Assembly: GCF_028330965.1 (NCBI RefSeq)
Contig: NZ_JAQMUB010000083.1
Span: 1 to 64,000, forward strand
DNA length: 64,000 nt
Origin: Oscillatoria sp. CS-180
Lineage (GTDB): Bacteria > Cyanobacteriota > Cyanobacteriia > Phormidesmidales > Phormidesmidaceae
Reading direction: 5' to 3'
The translations under genes and the position numbers were made by a program. Positions 44,885-54,037 of the stretch are shown piece after piece. Position 1 is the stretch's first letter, and every line of letters starts with the position of its first letter. The notes under the pieces were generated by a model. The model did not search any database, was not told where the DNA came from, and worked only from the letters and a program-made list of their open reading frames with translations.

Positions 44885-46054
44885 ATGCAGATTTACCTGG
44901 ATTACAGCGCTACAACACCGACTCGTCCTGAGGCGATCGCACTAATGCAGACCGTTATGCAGGAACAGTGGGGTAATCCCTCTAGCCTCCATCAGTGGGG
45001 CAATCGGGCTGCCGTTGTATTAGAGCGATCGCGGGCTCAAGTAGCAGGACTGTTGAACGCTCCAGCTGACAGCATCGTCTTCACCGCAGGAGGCACTGAG
45101 GCCAACAATCTGGCTGTGATGGGAGTTGCTCGTCAATACCAGACACCCCAGCATTTGATTGTTTCCAGTGTGGAACATTCAGCGATCGCTGAGCCTGCTC
45201 GTTATCTGGCTTCGATTGGCTGGCAAGTCACCTGGCTGCCGGTTGATCATACCGGGCGTGTTGATCCTGACGCTTTGGCGCAAGCCATTCGCCCCAATAC
45301 TGTCTTGGTATCCATCATTTATGGTCAAAGCGAGGTCGGCACTCTACAGCCGATTCCAGACCTAGCCGCGATCACGAGGTCTCGCGGCGTCCTCTTTCAT
45401 ACTGATGCTGTGCAGGTGGTTGGGCGGCTGCCACTGGACATGCAAACGCTGCCGGTTGACCTGCTATCAATCTCCAGCCAAAAGTTTTATGGCCCACAGG
45501 GTTCAGGGGCGCTTTATATTCGTCCAGGAACAGACCTCATGCCGCTGCTCGGTGGTGGCGGTCAAGAAATGGGTTTGCGATCCGGTACTCAAGCTCTGCC
45601 CAATATTGCTGGATTCGGCCTCGCAGCTGAGCTGGCAACAGGTGAGATGCCCTGTGAAACCATACGGCTCATTCAGCTTCGCGATCGTCTGTTTCATCAA
45701 CTGGCTGATGTTCCAGGTCTAGAGGTGACTGGCGATCCTCGCGATCGCCTGCCTCACCACGCCAGCTTTTGTCTGACCCATGCTAACGGTGTCGATATCA
45801 CTGGGAAAGCCGTCGTGCGCCAGATGACTCTAGCGGGGATCGGTATCAGTGCTGGGGCGAGCTGTCGGAGTGGTAAGCTGAGTCCCAGTCCGGTTTTGCA
45901 GGCGATGGGCTATGGCGATCGTGCTGCCACGGGCGGTATCCGCCTGACACTTGGCAAGCACACAACAGCCGCCGACGTTGATTGGACTGCTATGGTGTTG
46001 CGTCAGATTCTGGACCGCATGTTATCTCCTCTAACCCCTGCCCACATGTCGTAG
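44885..46054 (+). CDS. Cysteine desulfurase (NifS/IscS family)
   Basis: A PLP-dependent class V aminotransferase-fold enzyme of 389 residues that takes sulfur from cysteine for FeS clusters or thio-modified tRNA. MQIYLDYSATTPTRPEAIAL is the family N terminus. FTAGGTEANNLAV and SSVEHSAI bind PLP, the Schiff-base lysine is in SISSQKFYGPQGSG (about residue 199), and the catalytic cysteine is in ISAGASCRSGKLSPS (about residue 326). This loop is of the IscS/NifS type with a long mobile segment. It is followed after 9 bp by a DUF1995 gene, which may be cotranscribed. Which acceptor it serves is not known. Confidence 0.94.
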   Translation: MQIYLDYSATTPTRPEAIALMQTVMQEQWGNPSSLHQWGNRAAVVLERSRAQVAGLLNAPADSIVFTAGGTEANNLAVMGVARQYQTPQHLIVSSVEHSAIAEPARYLASIGWQVTWLPVDHTGRVDPDALAQAIRPNTVLVSIIYGQSEVGTLQPIPDLAAITRSRGVLFHTDAVQVVGRLPLDMQTLPVDLLSISSQKFYGPQGSGALYIRPGTDLMPLLGGGGQEMGLRSGTQALPNIAGFGLAAELATGEMPCETIRLIQLRDRLFHQLADVPGLEVTGDPRDRLPHHASFCLTHANGVDITGKAVVRQMTLAGIGISAGASCRSGKLSPSPVLQAMGYGDRAATGGIRLTLGKHTTAADVDWTAMVLRQILDRMLSPLTPAHMS

Positions 46055-46063
46055 ATAAAAATT

Positions 46064-46795
46064 ATGACTGGAGTGCCTCGTAACATTGATGCTGCTGTTG
46101 AACAGGCTAAAGAAGCCACTCGTGCCGCGATTCAGGCAGGCGTTCCTCGCATCTTGATTGAACTCAATATTCCAGAACTGAAGGGTATGCCCATTGCCGA
46201 ACAGTTCTATCCGGTTTTGCAAGAGTTGGGTTTTCAATTCAAGGTCTATTTTCCAGACGCTGGGGCTGCGGCTTTGGCCCGTCGGGATTGGGAGGAGCCA
46301 GAATTTAGCATTCGCGGCATCAATGAGGTCAAAGGACAGCTGGAACCTGACGATGACGCTTGTTTGATTGTTGAGCCATCCTCAGTAGAAGTCGGAACTG
46401 TCGAAGCGTTCTGCAATGCGGCAACAGGCAAGTATGTTGTGATGCTGAATCCTAAGCTAGAGGATATCGCCATCGTCGGGATTGGCTATGCTGCTCGACA
46501 GCTCAGAGAACGGTTTCTCAGCACGCTGGAATCTTGCTATTATCTCCAACCTCAGGAGGGCTACACGCTGCTGCGGATTTATCCAGGATCTTGGCAAGTC
46601 TGGGGTGAAGTCGATGATGATTATGAGTTGCTGGGGGAATTCCCGACCAAGCCCTCTGGAGAAGCGATCGCGGCTCTATTTGCTGAAGACGCAACCGAAG
46701 GCGATAGCTCTGATCCAGAAACAAACCGCCCCCGACCCCAAAAGCGAGGACTGCTCTCAGAGTTGGGACAATTTATCCGTGCGCTAACACAGTAA
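46064..46795 (+). CDS. DUF1995 family protein (LPA3-like)
   Basis: A 243-residue protein of the DUF1995 family, related to plant LOW PSII ACCUMULATION 3. Residues 1-190 contain the family pattern: RNIDAAVEQAKEATRAAIQA, PRILIELNIPELKGMPIAEQ, CLIVEPSSVEVGTVEAFCNA, and VMLNPKLEDIAIVGIGYAAR, then YPGSWQVWGEVDDDYELLGE. The tail is charged and poorly conserved (TEGDSSDPETNRPRPQKRGL). No signal peptide or membrane segment is visible. The role in bacteria is unsettled. Plant homologues help photosystem II assembly. It follows the cysteine desulfurase closely. Confidence 0.9.
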   Translation: MTGVPRNIDAAVEQAKEATRAAIQAGVPRILIELNIPELKGMPIAEQFYPVLQELGFQFKVYFPDAGAAALARRDWEEPEFSIRGINEVKGQLEPDDDACLIVEPSSVEVGTVEAFCNAATGKYVVMLNPKLEDIAIVGIGYAARQLRERFLSTLESCYYLQPQEGYTLLRIYPGSWQVWGEVDDDYELLGEFPTKPSGEAIAALFAEDATEGDSSDPETNRPRPQKRGLLSELGQFIRALTQ

Positions 46796-46938
46796 TCTCA
46801 CAACTTGCAGGACTTTCATTCATGATTGGTGCTTCATTCAAACTGAACCTGCATTGGGCAGAATTCACAAAGTGATTTTCAGTAAGGGAAAACCTCCACA
46901 CAGGTCGGAGATGATACTCAATCAGGCTTAAAGATGGC

Positions 46939-47036
46939 ATATGCTTTGAGTCAAGCTCACCTCATTCCCTGTTCCCATTCCCTGCTCCCTTAAGACACTG
47001 AGATGTACTTAACCGAACTGCACAGGGCTATATCAA
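46939..47036. repeat. 98-bp dispersed repeat, copy 2
   Basis: Matches 14961-15053 in the same orientation, including TTTGAGTCAAGC, CTCATTCCCTGTTC, AAGACACTGAGATG and CTGCACAGGGCTATATCAA. It lies between the DUF1995 gene and the 3' end of the glycosyltransferase gene. Confidence 0.75.
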
Positions 47037-47051
47037 GACTGAAAGTTGCCT

Positions 47052-48221
47052 CTATCGCATTTCTGCCAGGAAGTTTCGGCTCTGATAGTCGATCTTCTCC
47101 AAGTCACTTTGTAATTTGGATGGAATAGGCAAGCGCAGCTGATCTAAACAGGCTTTAACGCGCCAGCGGGTATCGTGTTTTTTGAGCATCTGCCAATAGT
47201 TGCGGCGATGAATGGCCGTCAACCGCTCCTTATCGGCCAGCAAATTCATAATGGCTTCGACGCCCTCTTCGGGGCGATCAGGCAATTCAATGGTGGCGTC
47301 TTTCCAGTCCAATAGTCTGTCGGCTTCTTTGGATGGTGGACGTTTGCCCACGATCGCGGTGCCTGAGGCCAGACCTTCAAACCAGCGGGGCGTCAGCGTA
47401 GGTTTTCGATAGAAGTAAGACGGGTGTTCTTGATAGTTTGACAATGCCACACTTCCTTTGGAGGTGTAAGTAAAGTCAAACGCCAGCGAAATCTTGCTCC
47501 GGCTGAGTATTTTTTTCAAAAGCACCTTGTGCTGATAGTCAAACCGCTGGGGAGTGTAAGGTTCATCGGGATAGAGATCAGCTTCTTCAGGAACTTGTCG
47601 GTAATAGAATAAGTCCTGACTGGACTGGTTGCATCTCTCAAAGAGTTGCGCGTGGTATTGGGTGGGAACGCGCCCATAGCTTGCAATATCGATGCATCGA
47701 GCAATATTCGCAGAGCCATGATCCAAAACATTAGCGCTATGAGGCCAATAAGACACTGGGATCGAAAATTCTTTTTGTAGAGGCTCAATCAGTCCATTTA
47801 GAGGGACAAAAAGGTGATCCAGCTGTTGTGTCAAGCTAGGAAAAGCATCGACTAACCAAGCGTCAAAAATATAGGCAACAACAACATCAAATTTTTCTCG
47901 CCACTCAGGAATACTCTTGAGAATTTCTAAGAAAGCACCATGCACTCCAATCAAAATAAGCACGTTCGTCTCATCAGACGGAAGCATTTTGCTAATATCA
48001 ATCGGCTCATAATACCCCAATCCTTTACGAACAAATTTATTGGCCATGTTTTTAATGGGCTGAGGCCAAGCGGATTTGTCGATGGATTTTGTGATTTTTC
48101 GAGCCTTGGGTCTGATTAGGTTAGCATCGCAAGTATCAACAATAACGTCTTCAATATTGAATGCAGGTGCATTATGAGGTGCAGCATGAATATCGCGCAT
48201 CGAGAGGACGTGAATTTTCAT
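47052..48221 (-). CDS. Glycosyltransferase-like protein
   Basis: A 389-residue protein with an MKIHVLSMRDIHAAPHNAPA start and a GT-B-like pattern in the second half: TPRWFEGLASGTAIVGKRPP (about 283-302), then EEGVEAIMNLLADKERLTAI and RRNYWQMLKKHDTRWR. This resembles CgeB/DUF3880-type family 1 glycosyltransferases. The first half (WREKFDVVVAYIFDAWLVDA; VSYWPHSANVLDHGSANIAR) fits an acceptor-binding domain. The sugar and acceptor cannot be predicted. Neighbours give no clue, and it is preceded by a long non-coding stretch with a MITE-like copy. The gene looks intact. Confidence 0.75.
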   Translation of the reverse strand: MKIHVLSMRDIHAAPHNAPAFNIEDVIVDTCDANLIRPKARKITKSIDKSAWPQPIKNMANKFVRKGLGYYEPIDISKMLPSDETNVLILIGVHGAFLEILKSIPEWREKFDVVVAYIFDAWLVDAFPSLTQQLDHLFVPLNGLIEPLQKEFSIPVSYWPHSANVLDHGSANIARCIDIASYGRVPTQYHAQLFERCNQSSQDLFYYRQVPEEADLYPDEPYTPQRFDYQHKVLLKKILSRSKISLAFDFTYTSKGSVALSNYQEHPSYFYRKPTLTPRWFEGLASGTAIVGKRPPSKEADRLLDWKDATIELPDRPEEGVEAIMNLLADKERLTAIHRRNYWQMLKKHDTRWRVKACLDQLRLPIPSKLQSDLEKIDYQSRNFLAEMR

Positions 48222-48856
48222 CTATAGAATTCCTCAATATTCTTAATTGAAAAGCTGCAATTTAGACATGACGTACTTTTTGCTGAGTTCTAAAGATACT
48301 TTAGAAATTTCCCTTAGGAACATAATAGGTAGAGATTTATCCACTTCTGAGCATCAGAAATATCCCAATAGCGCTACTGCGAATCTCTTACATGCTTTTT
48401 AGTTAGTCTGAAGAGGCGCGTCGTCGACGTACTCTCTTACCGGTAGATGACATCTCTTTCTTCTCATTCAAACATACAAATAAGTGGACATCAGGAATAT
48501 CACGGAGATGCCTTTTGACTTCTTTATAAAAGGTTTGGAATTGTAAAATCTCGTCTTTCCAGAACGTCTGCTGTTCTATTTACGGGGCTACAATCACACA
48601 TTTCAGAACGTGGGATTACAGACTTGAGACGTATATTTTGAATGCTGATACGTAAGTGTTTGGTTGCTTGAAACGGATAGAAAAGAGTCAGTGAAAGTAT
48701 TACTCATCCGACGTCTTGCTCAACTATAGCCGTCGTCAGTTCCGTTAGGACAAGACGGTGAGCCATCTGGCTATGGGCTAAACACCCAGATGTTGGATGC
48801 ACAAACCTAGATGGCTACAACTATAAAATGGACCAATTGTCTTCACCCGCAGCACA
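48222..48856. other. 635-bp intergenic region between the glycosyltransferase and the FAD oxidoreductase
   Basis: No gene recognised. It carries MITE-like copy 6 (48722-48826) close to the 3' end of the FAD oxidoreductase gene. The left part (48222-48700) is AT-rich and likely contains the glycosyltransferase promoter. Confidence 0.5.
48722..48826 (+). repeat. MITE-like dispersed repeat, copy 6 (reference copy)
   Basis: Begins AACTATAGCCGTCGTCAGTT, contains GACAAGACGGTGAGCCATCT and ACCCAGATGTTGGATGCACA, and ends CTAGATGGCTACAACTATA. Its ends form an imperfect inverted repeat (TATAGCCGTC against TATAGTTGTAGCCATC). AGCC-ATCT-GGCT forms an inner hairpin. Best reference for the family with copy 7. 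Confidence 0.75.
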
Positions 48857-50038
48857 TCATAACTGTGAGACAAAACGTTGGGGAGCGATCGCCTCCATCA
48901 CCGATGATGTTTCTCCGGTGACTGACTGGGCAAAATGGACTGCCGCAGCTGGCACCAAGGCAAAGGGACTCGTAAAGCCTGAGAAGACAAATGCGCCTGT
49001 GAGTTCAGGGACGGCTCCTGCTAGGGGTAGACCATCACGGCTAAATGCGACACGACAGGCTCGCCAATCGCCTGGAGCCTTTGCTAGGGCAGGAATGAGG
49101 GGAGCAATGCCAGAACGAATCGTGTTTTCACCTGTTTCGGCGTCCAGATGGGGCTCAAGTGCGGTGGTAATGCGGCTAATTTGCCCAATTCGAACCGTCT
49201 GATTGAGGAACTGGACGCAGCCAGCATCTAAAAAGGGGGGGCGAATGTTGTGGTTGGGCTTCTCCCACAGATCGTCAGTATCATCTTCGGTCGCCTCAGA
49301 TTCGATCGCTGAGCGCGTCAAATCCGCCGGCATAATCAATGCTCTCAGCTGCGTCGTTAGTGGTGGCGTTTCCACAATCTCGGCGTATGTGAAATACACA
49401 GGAACTTTGACACCAGCGGTTTTGAGGAGCTTGCGAGTCAGTCCACCCGCAGCGATCGCCACATTTCCAGCCGCATAAGCCTGAGTCGGTGTTGTCACGC
49501 CGGTAACGCGATTACCCACACGCACAAGTCCGGTCACCGTTGCGATAATAATCTGTCCGTCTAGCGCTTGCAGGCCGCGATTATAAGCTTTCACTAGCGC
49601 CATGGGATGGACATGGCCGTGACGGACGGTTAGAGCACCCGCGATCGCCTCTCCATTCAATTGCGGTTCTAGTTCAATGGCCTCTTGGGAAGTAATAGGG
49701 ACGGGGGGAATTTCGCTAGCGCTGTATCGCTCGCATAATGGTTGAGGGTCTTGGTCACGGTCAACCGTTAGGACCAAATCCAGTTCGCGATACTCTGGCG
49801 ACCAACCTGTCTCGTCTGGAAGTGCCTGATAGCGCTTTAGCCCTTCGTGGCAAAGCTGACGAAGTAAATCACTAGTGCCCGACCAGAACGGCACGCCACC
49901 ATAGCTATACCGTGTTGCGCTTTCTGGGTCCACGGACTTTTCTAGGAGCAGAACAGAGCAGCCTTTTCGTGCTAATTCATAACTGAGGGCTGCGCCTGTT
50001 AAACCATTGCCGACCACAATCCAGTCAAAGGTCTGCAT
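48857..50038 (-). CDS. FAD-dependent oxidoreductase (DAO family)
   Basis: A 393-residue DAO-type flavoprotein starting MQTFDWIVVGNGLTGAALSY, with the FAD-binding VVGNGLTGAALSYELARKG (about 8-26) and LLLEKSVDPESAT. The glycine-rich NVAIAAGGLTRKLLKTAGV, and the C-terminal AFSRDGLPLAGAVPELTGAF and FVFSGFTSPFALVPAAA, fit the family. Substrates in the family are amino acids or N-methyl amino acids; the specificity here is unknown. The ATG at 50038 overlaps nothing and is 2 bp from the upstream HAS-barrel gene stop, so the two are cotranscribed with the photolyase gene. Confidence 0.9.
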   Translation of the reverse strand: MQTFDWIVVGNGLTGAALSYELARKGCSVLLLEKSVDPESATRYSYGGVPFWSGTSDLLRQLCHEGLKRYQALPDETGWSPEYRELDLVLTVDRDQDPQPLCERYSASEIPPVPITSQEAIELEPQLNGEAIAGALTVRHGHVHPMALVKAYNRGLQALDGQIIIATVTGLVRVGNRVTGVTTPTQAYAAGNVAIAAGGLTRKLLKTAGVKVPVYFTYAEIVETPPLTTQLRALIMPADLTRSAIESEATEDDTDDLWEKPNHNIRPPFLDAGCVQFLNQTVRIGQISRITTALEPHLDAETGENTIRSGIAPLIPALAKAPGDWRACRVAFSRDGLPLAGAVPELTGAFVFSGFTSPFALVPAAAVHFAQSVTGETSSVMEAIAPQRFVSQL

Positions 50039-50040
50039 AG

Positions 50041-50682
50041 TCAAGGATGTATTTGGGACAGAATGATGCGGAGGCGATCATAATCGTCTTTAAGCAATAC
50101 GTTCAGAACGCGACCTGTTTGTACTAACCAATCGCGATCTAATTTTCGTAGCTGGTAGACCTGGCGAATCACGGCGGCGATCAGTCCGTCCACAGGAGCA
50201 CTCCGCATATCCATCAAGGTTCTGATGAAATCAAGCTGTTCTGTAAAGGCGATAATGTCGTCAGCTTCGCAAGTGTAGACCGCTTGATGAACTTGTGGGG
50301 GGCGGGGGGGCAAATGCTGATAAAAAATAGTGTCGCCTGCGGGCTGAAATCCGGCGATCGCTACCCGAAATTCCGTTTTCAACATGGCGAAGATCTGCGG
50401 TTGCTGTTCCCGTAGCTCTGCTAAAGAGAGTCCCAAAGCAGTCGCCCGATGGACAGAATCGAGAGGGCTTGTAGTGGCGTGATACACCACACCAAAAATC
50501 TGATTTCCCGAATCTTCATCTGCCGCTTTGACCCAGCTGCCGAAGGGGGGCATTTGAGCAAAGCTCAGGGAGTCCGGTTCAAGACATTGCGCCAGAAACT
50601 CAACCGTCGAGGTCTCGATCACTTCGGCAATGTGATTGGGCTGATGAGCCTGGGATGCAAATTGAGGCAGGGGCAGTCGCAT
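50041..50682 (-). CDS. HAS-barrel domain protein
   Basis: A 213-residue protein that fits the HAS-barrel (HerA-ATP synthase barrel) family. It begins MRLPLPQFASQAHQPNHIAE and has SWVKAADEDSGNQIFGVVYH, TSPLDSVHRATALGLSLAEL and a helical C-terminal half (VDGLIAAVIRQVYQLRKLDR, VQTGRVLNVLLKDDYDRLRI). HAS-barrels occur with HerA-type translocases and in small cyanobacterial proteins. No ATPase is attached here. It lies between the photolyase gene (17 bp) and the FAD oxidoreductase gene (2 bp), so it belongs to that operon. Function unknown. Confidence 0.75.
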   Translation of the reverse strand: MRLPLPQFASQAHQPNHIAEVIETSTVEFLAQCLEPDSLSFAQMPPFGSWVKAADEDSGNQIFGVVYHATTSPLDSVHRATALGLSLAELREQQPQIFAMLKTEFRVAIAGFQPAGDTIFYQHLPPRPPQVHQAVYTCEADDIIAFTEQLDFIRTLMDMRSAPVDGLIAAVIRQVYQLRKLDRDWLVQTGRVLNVLLKDDYDRLRIILSQIHP

Positions 50683-50699
50683 AAGGGTTTGATTTCAAC

Positions 50700-52208
50700 T
50701 TAGGACGCCTTAGAGGAAAGATAGTGAGTGGCGCGATCGCGGATTTCCTCTAGGTCTTTGGGCTTCATTTTATCCAAGTTTTTTAGGATAAAGCTCATGC
50801 GCCCTTGAGACTGAAGTTTACCGCGGTGACGATCTAAGAAATCCCAGTAATAGAAATTGAACGGACAAGCATCATCCCCTGTGCGCTGTTTGGGGTTGTA
50901 GCGACAGTCCTTGCAGTAATCGCTCATTCGATTCACGTAATTGGCGGAAGCTGAATACGGCTTTGAAGCCAACACGCCACCATCCGCAAACAGTCCCATC
51001 CCAATGACATTGGTCTGCATGACCCAATCATAGGCATCGATAAAGGCAGCATGGAACCAGTCTTCAACGGCTTGGGGTTGCAGGCCCGCAATGAGCGAGA
51101 AATTTGCCAGAATCATCAGCCGCTGAATGTGGTGACCGTATCCAGTGCGTTTAACTTGGTCGATCACCTGATGCAGACAGTTCATGTCAGTCTCGCCTGT
51201 CCAGAAAAAGTCAGGCAAGGGGCGATCGTGCTCAAACCAGTTGCGCTCAAAGTATTCCTCTGCCACATGCCAGTACAGACCTCGCATGTACTCTCGCCAG
51301 CCCATCACCTGCCGAATAAAGCCCTCGACGCTGTTGAGCGATAATCCCTGTTCCTGATAGGCCGTTTCGGCAGCTTCAATGACCTCTTGAGGATTCAACA
51401 GTCCTAGATTCAAGTAAGGGGACAGCATCGCGTGCCACATCGTGTCTTCCCCAGTCACCATGGCATCCTGATAAGGTCCGAAGGTTTCCAGTCGGTCTTG
51501 AATGAAATAGTCTAAGACCGCGATCGCCTGCTCCCGAGTCACCGCCCATGCGAAAGGTTCAGCCTCACCAAAGGTCGGAAAATCCAGCTTTTCAACCGCT
51601 TCAATGACGGCTTGGGTGACCTCATCCGGCTCGAAGGTCATCGGTACAGGGGTGTTGAGTTTGCCCTTAGGAGGCTTACGATTCTCTTTGTCAAAATTCC
51701 AGCGACCTCCCTCCGGCTCGTCTCCCACCATGAGCACCCCAAAGCGCTTGCGGCCTTCTCGATAGAAGCTCTCCATGAGTAGGCTTTTGCGTTGACTAGC
51801 CCACTGATTAAAGTCGTCTACGCTCCAGAGGAAGTGATTGTTGGGCAGCAGTTCGATATCACAGGGTAAATCTAAAGACTCAAGGAACTTAGCAAAGGGG
51901 CGATCGCTCGGCGTCATGACTTGGAGCGTGGTAATGTCCTGCGCTTTGACCCATTCTCTCAGTGGCGACTCAAAGTTCTTCGCAATCTCATAGGTGACCG
52001 ACCAGCCTGCATCTTTCAGCTCAGCCGCAAAGTGGCGCATGGCTGACCACACTAAAATCAACTTTTGCTTGTGGTATCGCCGCTGTTGGCCATGCTGATG
52101 AGACTCGATCAGAATGACTGGAGTGTGATCTTTTTGCTCCTGGTTCTGGATCAGTGCCGTCTGTCCCTGCGACAGCTGATCCCCTAAAACCCAAATGCCC
52201 GTCGTCAT
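50700..52208 (-). CDS. FeS-type (6-4) photolyase / cryptochrome-related protein
   Basis: A 502-residue cryptochrome/photolyase-family member of the iron-sulfur bacterial group. Cys344, Cys432, Cys435 and Cys448 (DMNCLHQ, YCKDCRYNP, DDACPFNFYYWDF) show the same spacing as the four cluster cysteines of Agrobacterium PhrB. His359-His360 (GYGHHIQRL) match the His pair needed for 6-4 repair. FAD-binding residues appear around HAMLSPYLNLGLLNPQEVIE and ASKPYSASANYVNRMSDYCK. Family members repair (6-4) photoproducts or act as photoreceptors. It is a repair enzyme by residue pattern, not by test. The operon partners are the HAS-barrel and FAD oxidoreductase genes. Confidence 0.93.
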   Translation of the reverse strand: MTTGIWVLGDQLSQGQTALIQNQEQKDHTPVILIESHQHGQQRRYHKQKLILVWSAMRHFAAELKDAGWSVTYEIAKNFESPLREWVKAQDITTLQVMTPSDRPFAKFLESLDLPCDIELLPNNHFLWSVDDFNQWASQRKSLLMESFYREGRKRFGVLMVGDEPEGGRWNFDKENRKPPKGKLNTPVPMTFEPDEVTQAVIEAVEKLDFPTFGEAEPFAWAVTREQAIAVLDYFIQDRLETFGPYQDAMVTGEDTMWHAMLSPYLNLGLLNPQEVIEAAETAYQEQGLSLNSVEGFIRQVMGWREYMRGLYWHVAEEYFERNWFEHDRPLPDFFWTGETDMNCLHQVIDQVKRTGYGHHIQRLMILANFSLIAGLQPQAVEDWFHAAFIDAYDWVMQTNVIGMGLFADGGVLASKPYSASANYVNRMSDYCKDCRYNPKQRTGDDACPFNFYYWDFLDRHRGKLQSQGRMSFILKNLDKMKPKDLEEIRDRATHYLSSKAS

Positions 52209-52334
52209 TACTCTACCTCTTCAGCTATTCGCTATTGTGACGGCTTTTAGCGATCGCTGCCGCGCTCTCCGATTGGTTCACACCCGTAGACAGCAGTACA
52301 ATAGTCTTAATCCCACGCCAGAGGTCAATCAGCG

Positions 52335-53015
52335 ATGGTACTCACGGCCCAGGAACTGGCAGATTTGATGCCAGATGCCACTCAGCTAGAAAGCAACGAA
52401 CCAGAGATGGAAAGTTCTCTTCACTACGCTCAGCTAGCTCTACTGGTGACCTGCTTAGAATGGCTCTGGCGTGACCAAGGCGATTTTTTCATCGGGGCGA
52501 ATTTGACGATTTACTTCAGCCGAGAGCAGCTGAAAAACCGTGACTATCGCGGCCCCGACTTTTTCTTGGTGAAGAATACTGAAAAGCATCCCCGAAAATC
52601 CTGGGTGGTTTGGGAAGAAGGGGGTCAATATCCTGATTTGATCGTTGAACTGCTGTCCGACTCGATCGCCAGAACCGACAAAAATCTCAAAAAGGAACTC
52701 TATCAGAACCGTTTTAGAACACCTGAATACTTTTGGTTCTCACCCGAAAATCTGCAATTTGAAGGATTTCGACTCGAAAATCGCCGTTATGAGTCGATTG
52801 ATGCCAACTCAGACGGATTGCTGTGGAGTGATGTTCTGGGACTTTATCTTGGCATTCACGACGGCAAGCTGCGCTATTTTCACGAAACAGGCGAACTGGT
52901 GCTCACCCCTGAGGAAGACGCAGTGCGATCGCAGCAACAAGCAAAAGCAGCTGAGGCAAGGGCTACCCGCTTAGCTGAGCAGCTCAGAGCAATGGGAATC
53001 GACCCGAATGACTAA
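52335..53015 (+). CDS. Uma2-family (DUF820) putative endonuclease
   Basis: A 226-residue Uma2 protein. DYRGPDFFLVKNTEKHPRKS holds the conserved Pro-Asp, WEEGGQYPDLIVELLSDSIA the Glu-Leu-Leu-Ser motif, and RTPEYFWFSPENLQFEGFRL the strand near Lys-x-Tyr-x-x-x. The C-terminal LTPEEDAVRSQQQAKAAEAR ends in a coiled-coil-like tail typical of the subgroup with a RLAEQLRAMGIDP end. It starts with ATG at 52335. It is divergent from the photolyase operon across 126 bp and is followed by the DUF928 gene after 188 bp. Confidence 0.9.
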   Translation: MVLTAQELADLMPDATQLESNEPEMESSLHYAQLALLVTCLEWLWRDQGDFFIGANLTIYFSREQLKNRDYRGPDFFLVKNTEKHPRKSWVVWEEGGQYPDLIVELLSDSIARTDKNLKKELYQNRFRTPEYFWFSPENLQFEGFRLENRRYESIDANSDGLLWSDVLGLYLGIHDGKLRYFHETGELVLTPEEDAVRSQQQAKAAEARATRLAEQLRAMGIDPND

Positions 53016-53203
53016 AGTCTCGCTGTAGCCTTTTGCCTGTACCTCCGCTTTTCCGATCCCCGTACTCCTCTCCTTTCTTACAACATCGGGCGAGAATCTT
53101 TTCGGACTTTAAATCGTCAGGTTTGAAGTTATCGGAGAAGACAACAGTCAGCTTTATGCCACCAGACTGTATCGTCGTCACGATCTATTGCAGCAAGCGC
53201 CTT

Positions 53204-53923
53204 ATGAAAATGGTTATGATTCCTTCCTGGACTTCACAATTCCTGACTCTTCTATTAGTAATCGGTACCAGCGCTACTGCCCTCGCTGCACCTTACGTTC
53301 CCCCTTCTGGCATCGGTGCTCCAGGTCGTCGAGAGAGTGCTGGAACAAGAGGCTGTTTATTTGGCAATCCCAGCAATCTTGTGGCTTTGGCCCCAGAAGA
53401 GAATATGGGGTGGACCACACAAGCCTATCCTCGCTTTTACTGGTACTTACCCACCAATCAAGCCAGCTTTGTGGAATTCACTTTGGCAAAGGCGATCGCG
53501 GATTCCGACACCGTCGAAGACATCTACAGTACCCGCTTCGATATCACGGGTGATGCCGGCATTATGAGTTTGGAGCTGCCTGCGACTGCTAGCATTCCAC
53601 CATTGCAGACCGGCGATCGCTATCGTTGGCAAGTGACGATTTTCTGCAATCCAGAGGCTGAAGAGGGCGAGCTGAGTATTTACGGATGGATTGAGCGACG
53701 GCTCCCTGAGGACAACTTGGCAGACCAGTTAGAACTGGCTTCGGAGATTGAGAAAGCTGACTTGTATGCCACCAACGGTTATTGGTTTGATGCCGTTGAT
53801 CAACTGGTGTCGCTGTCTGGCTCCATGCAGGAGAACATTGAGATCCAGACGCGCTGGGTCGAACTTTTGGATTCGGTGCAGCTTGGAAACCTGGTCGAGC
53901 AGCCCGTACTGATGGACGAGTGA
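53204..53923 (+). CDS. DUF928 exported protein
   Basis: A 239-residue protein with a signal peptide at residues 1-27 (TSQFLTLLLVIGTSATALA, cleavage near ALAAPY) and a DUF928 domain. PPSGIGAPGRRESAGTRGCL contains the conserved first Cys, followed by LVALAPEENMGWTTQAYPRF, then FYWYLPTNQASFVEFTLAKA. DRYRWQVTIFCNPEAEEGEL has the second Cys that may form a disulfide, and the end is helical. DUF928 proteins occur in many cyanobacteria, often near CHASE2 genes, with unknown role. The ATG at 53204 is chosen because it places the signal peptide at the N terminus. Two more ATGs follow within five codons. Confidence 0.85.
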   Translation: MKMVMIPSWTSQFLTLLLVIGTSATALAAPYVPPSGIGAPGRRESAGTRGCLFGNPSNLVALAPEENMGWTTQAYPRFYWYLPTNQASFVEFTLAKAIADSDTVEDIYSTRFDITGDAGIMSLELPATASIPPLQTGDRYRWQVTIFCNPEAEEGELSIYGWIERRLPEDNLADQLELASEIEKADLYATNGYWFDAVDQLVSLSGSMQENIEIQTRWVELLDSVQLGNLVEQPVLMDE

Positions 53924-54037
53924 AGGTATGCGTAGTGAACAAAATTCCGATGGATGAATCTTGAATTTTAAACACTGAAGTTGAACTGCTTGGAGAAACC
54001 CTCTACTCTAATTCCATTTGTTGATCTGGTCTTGCCT

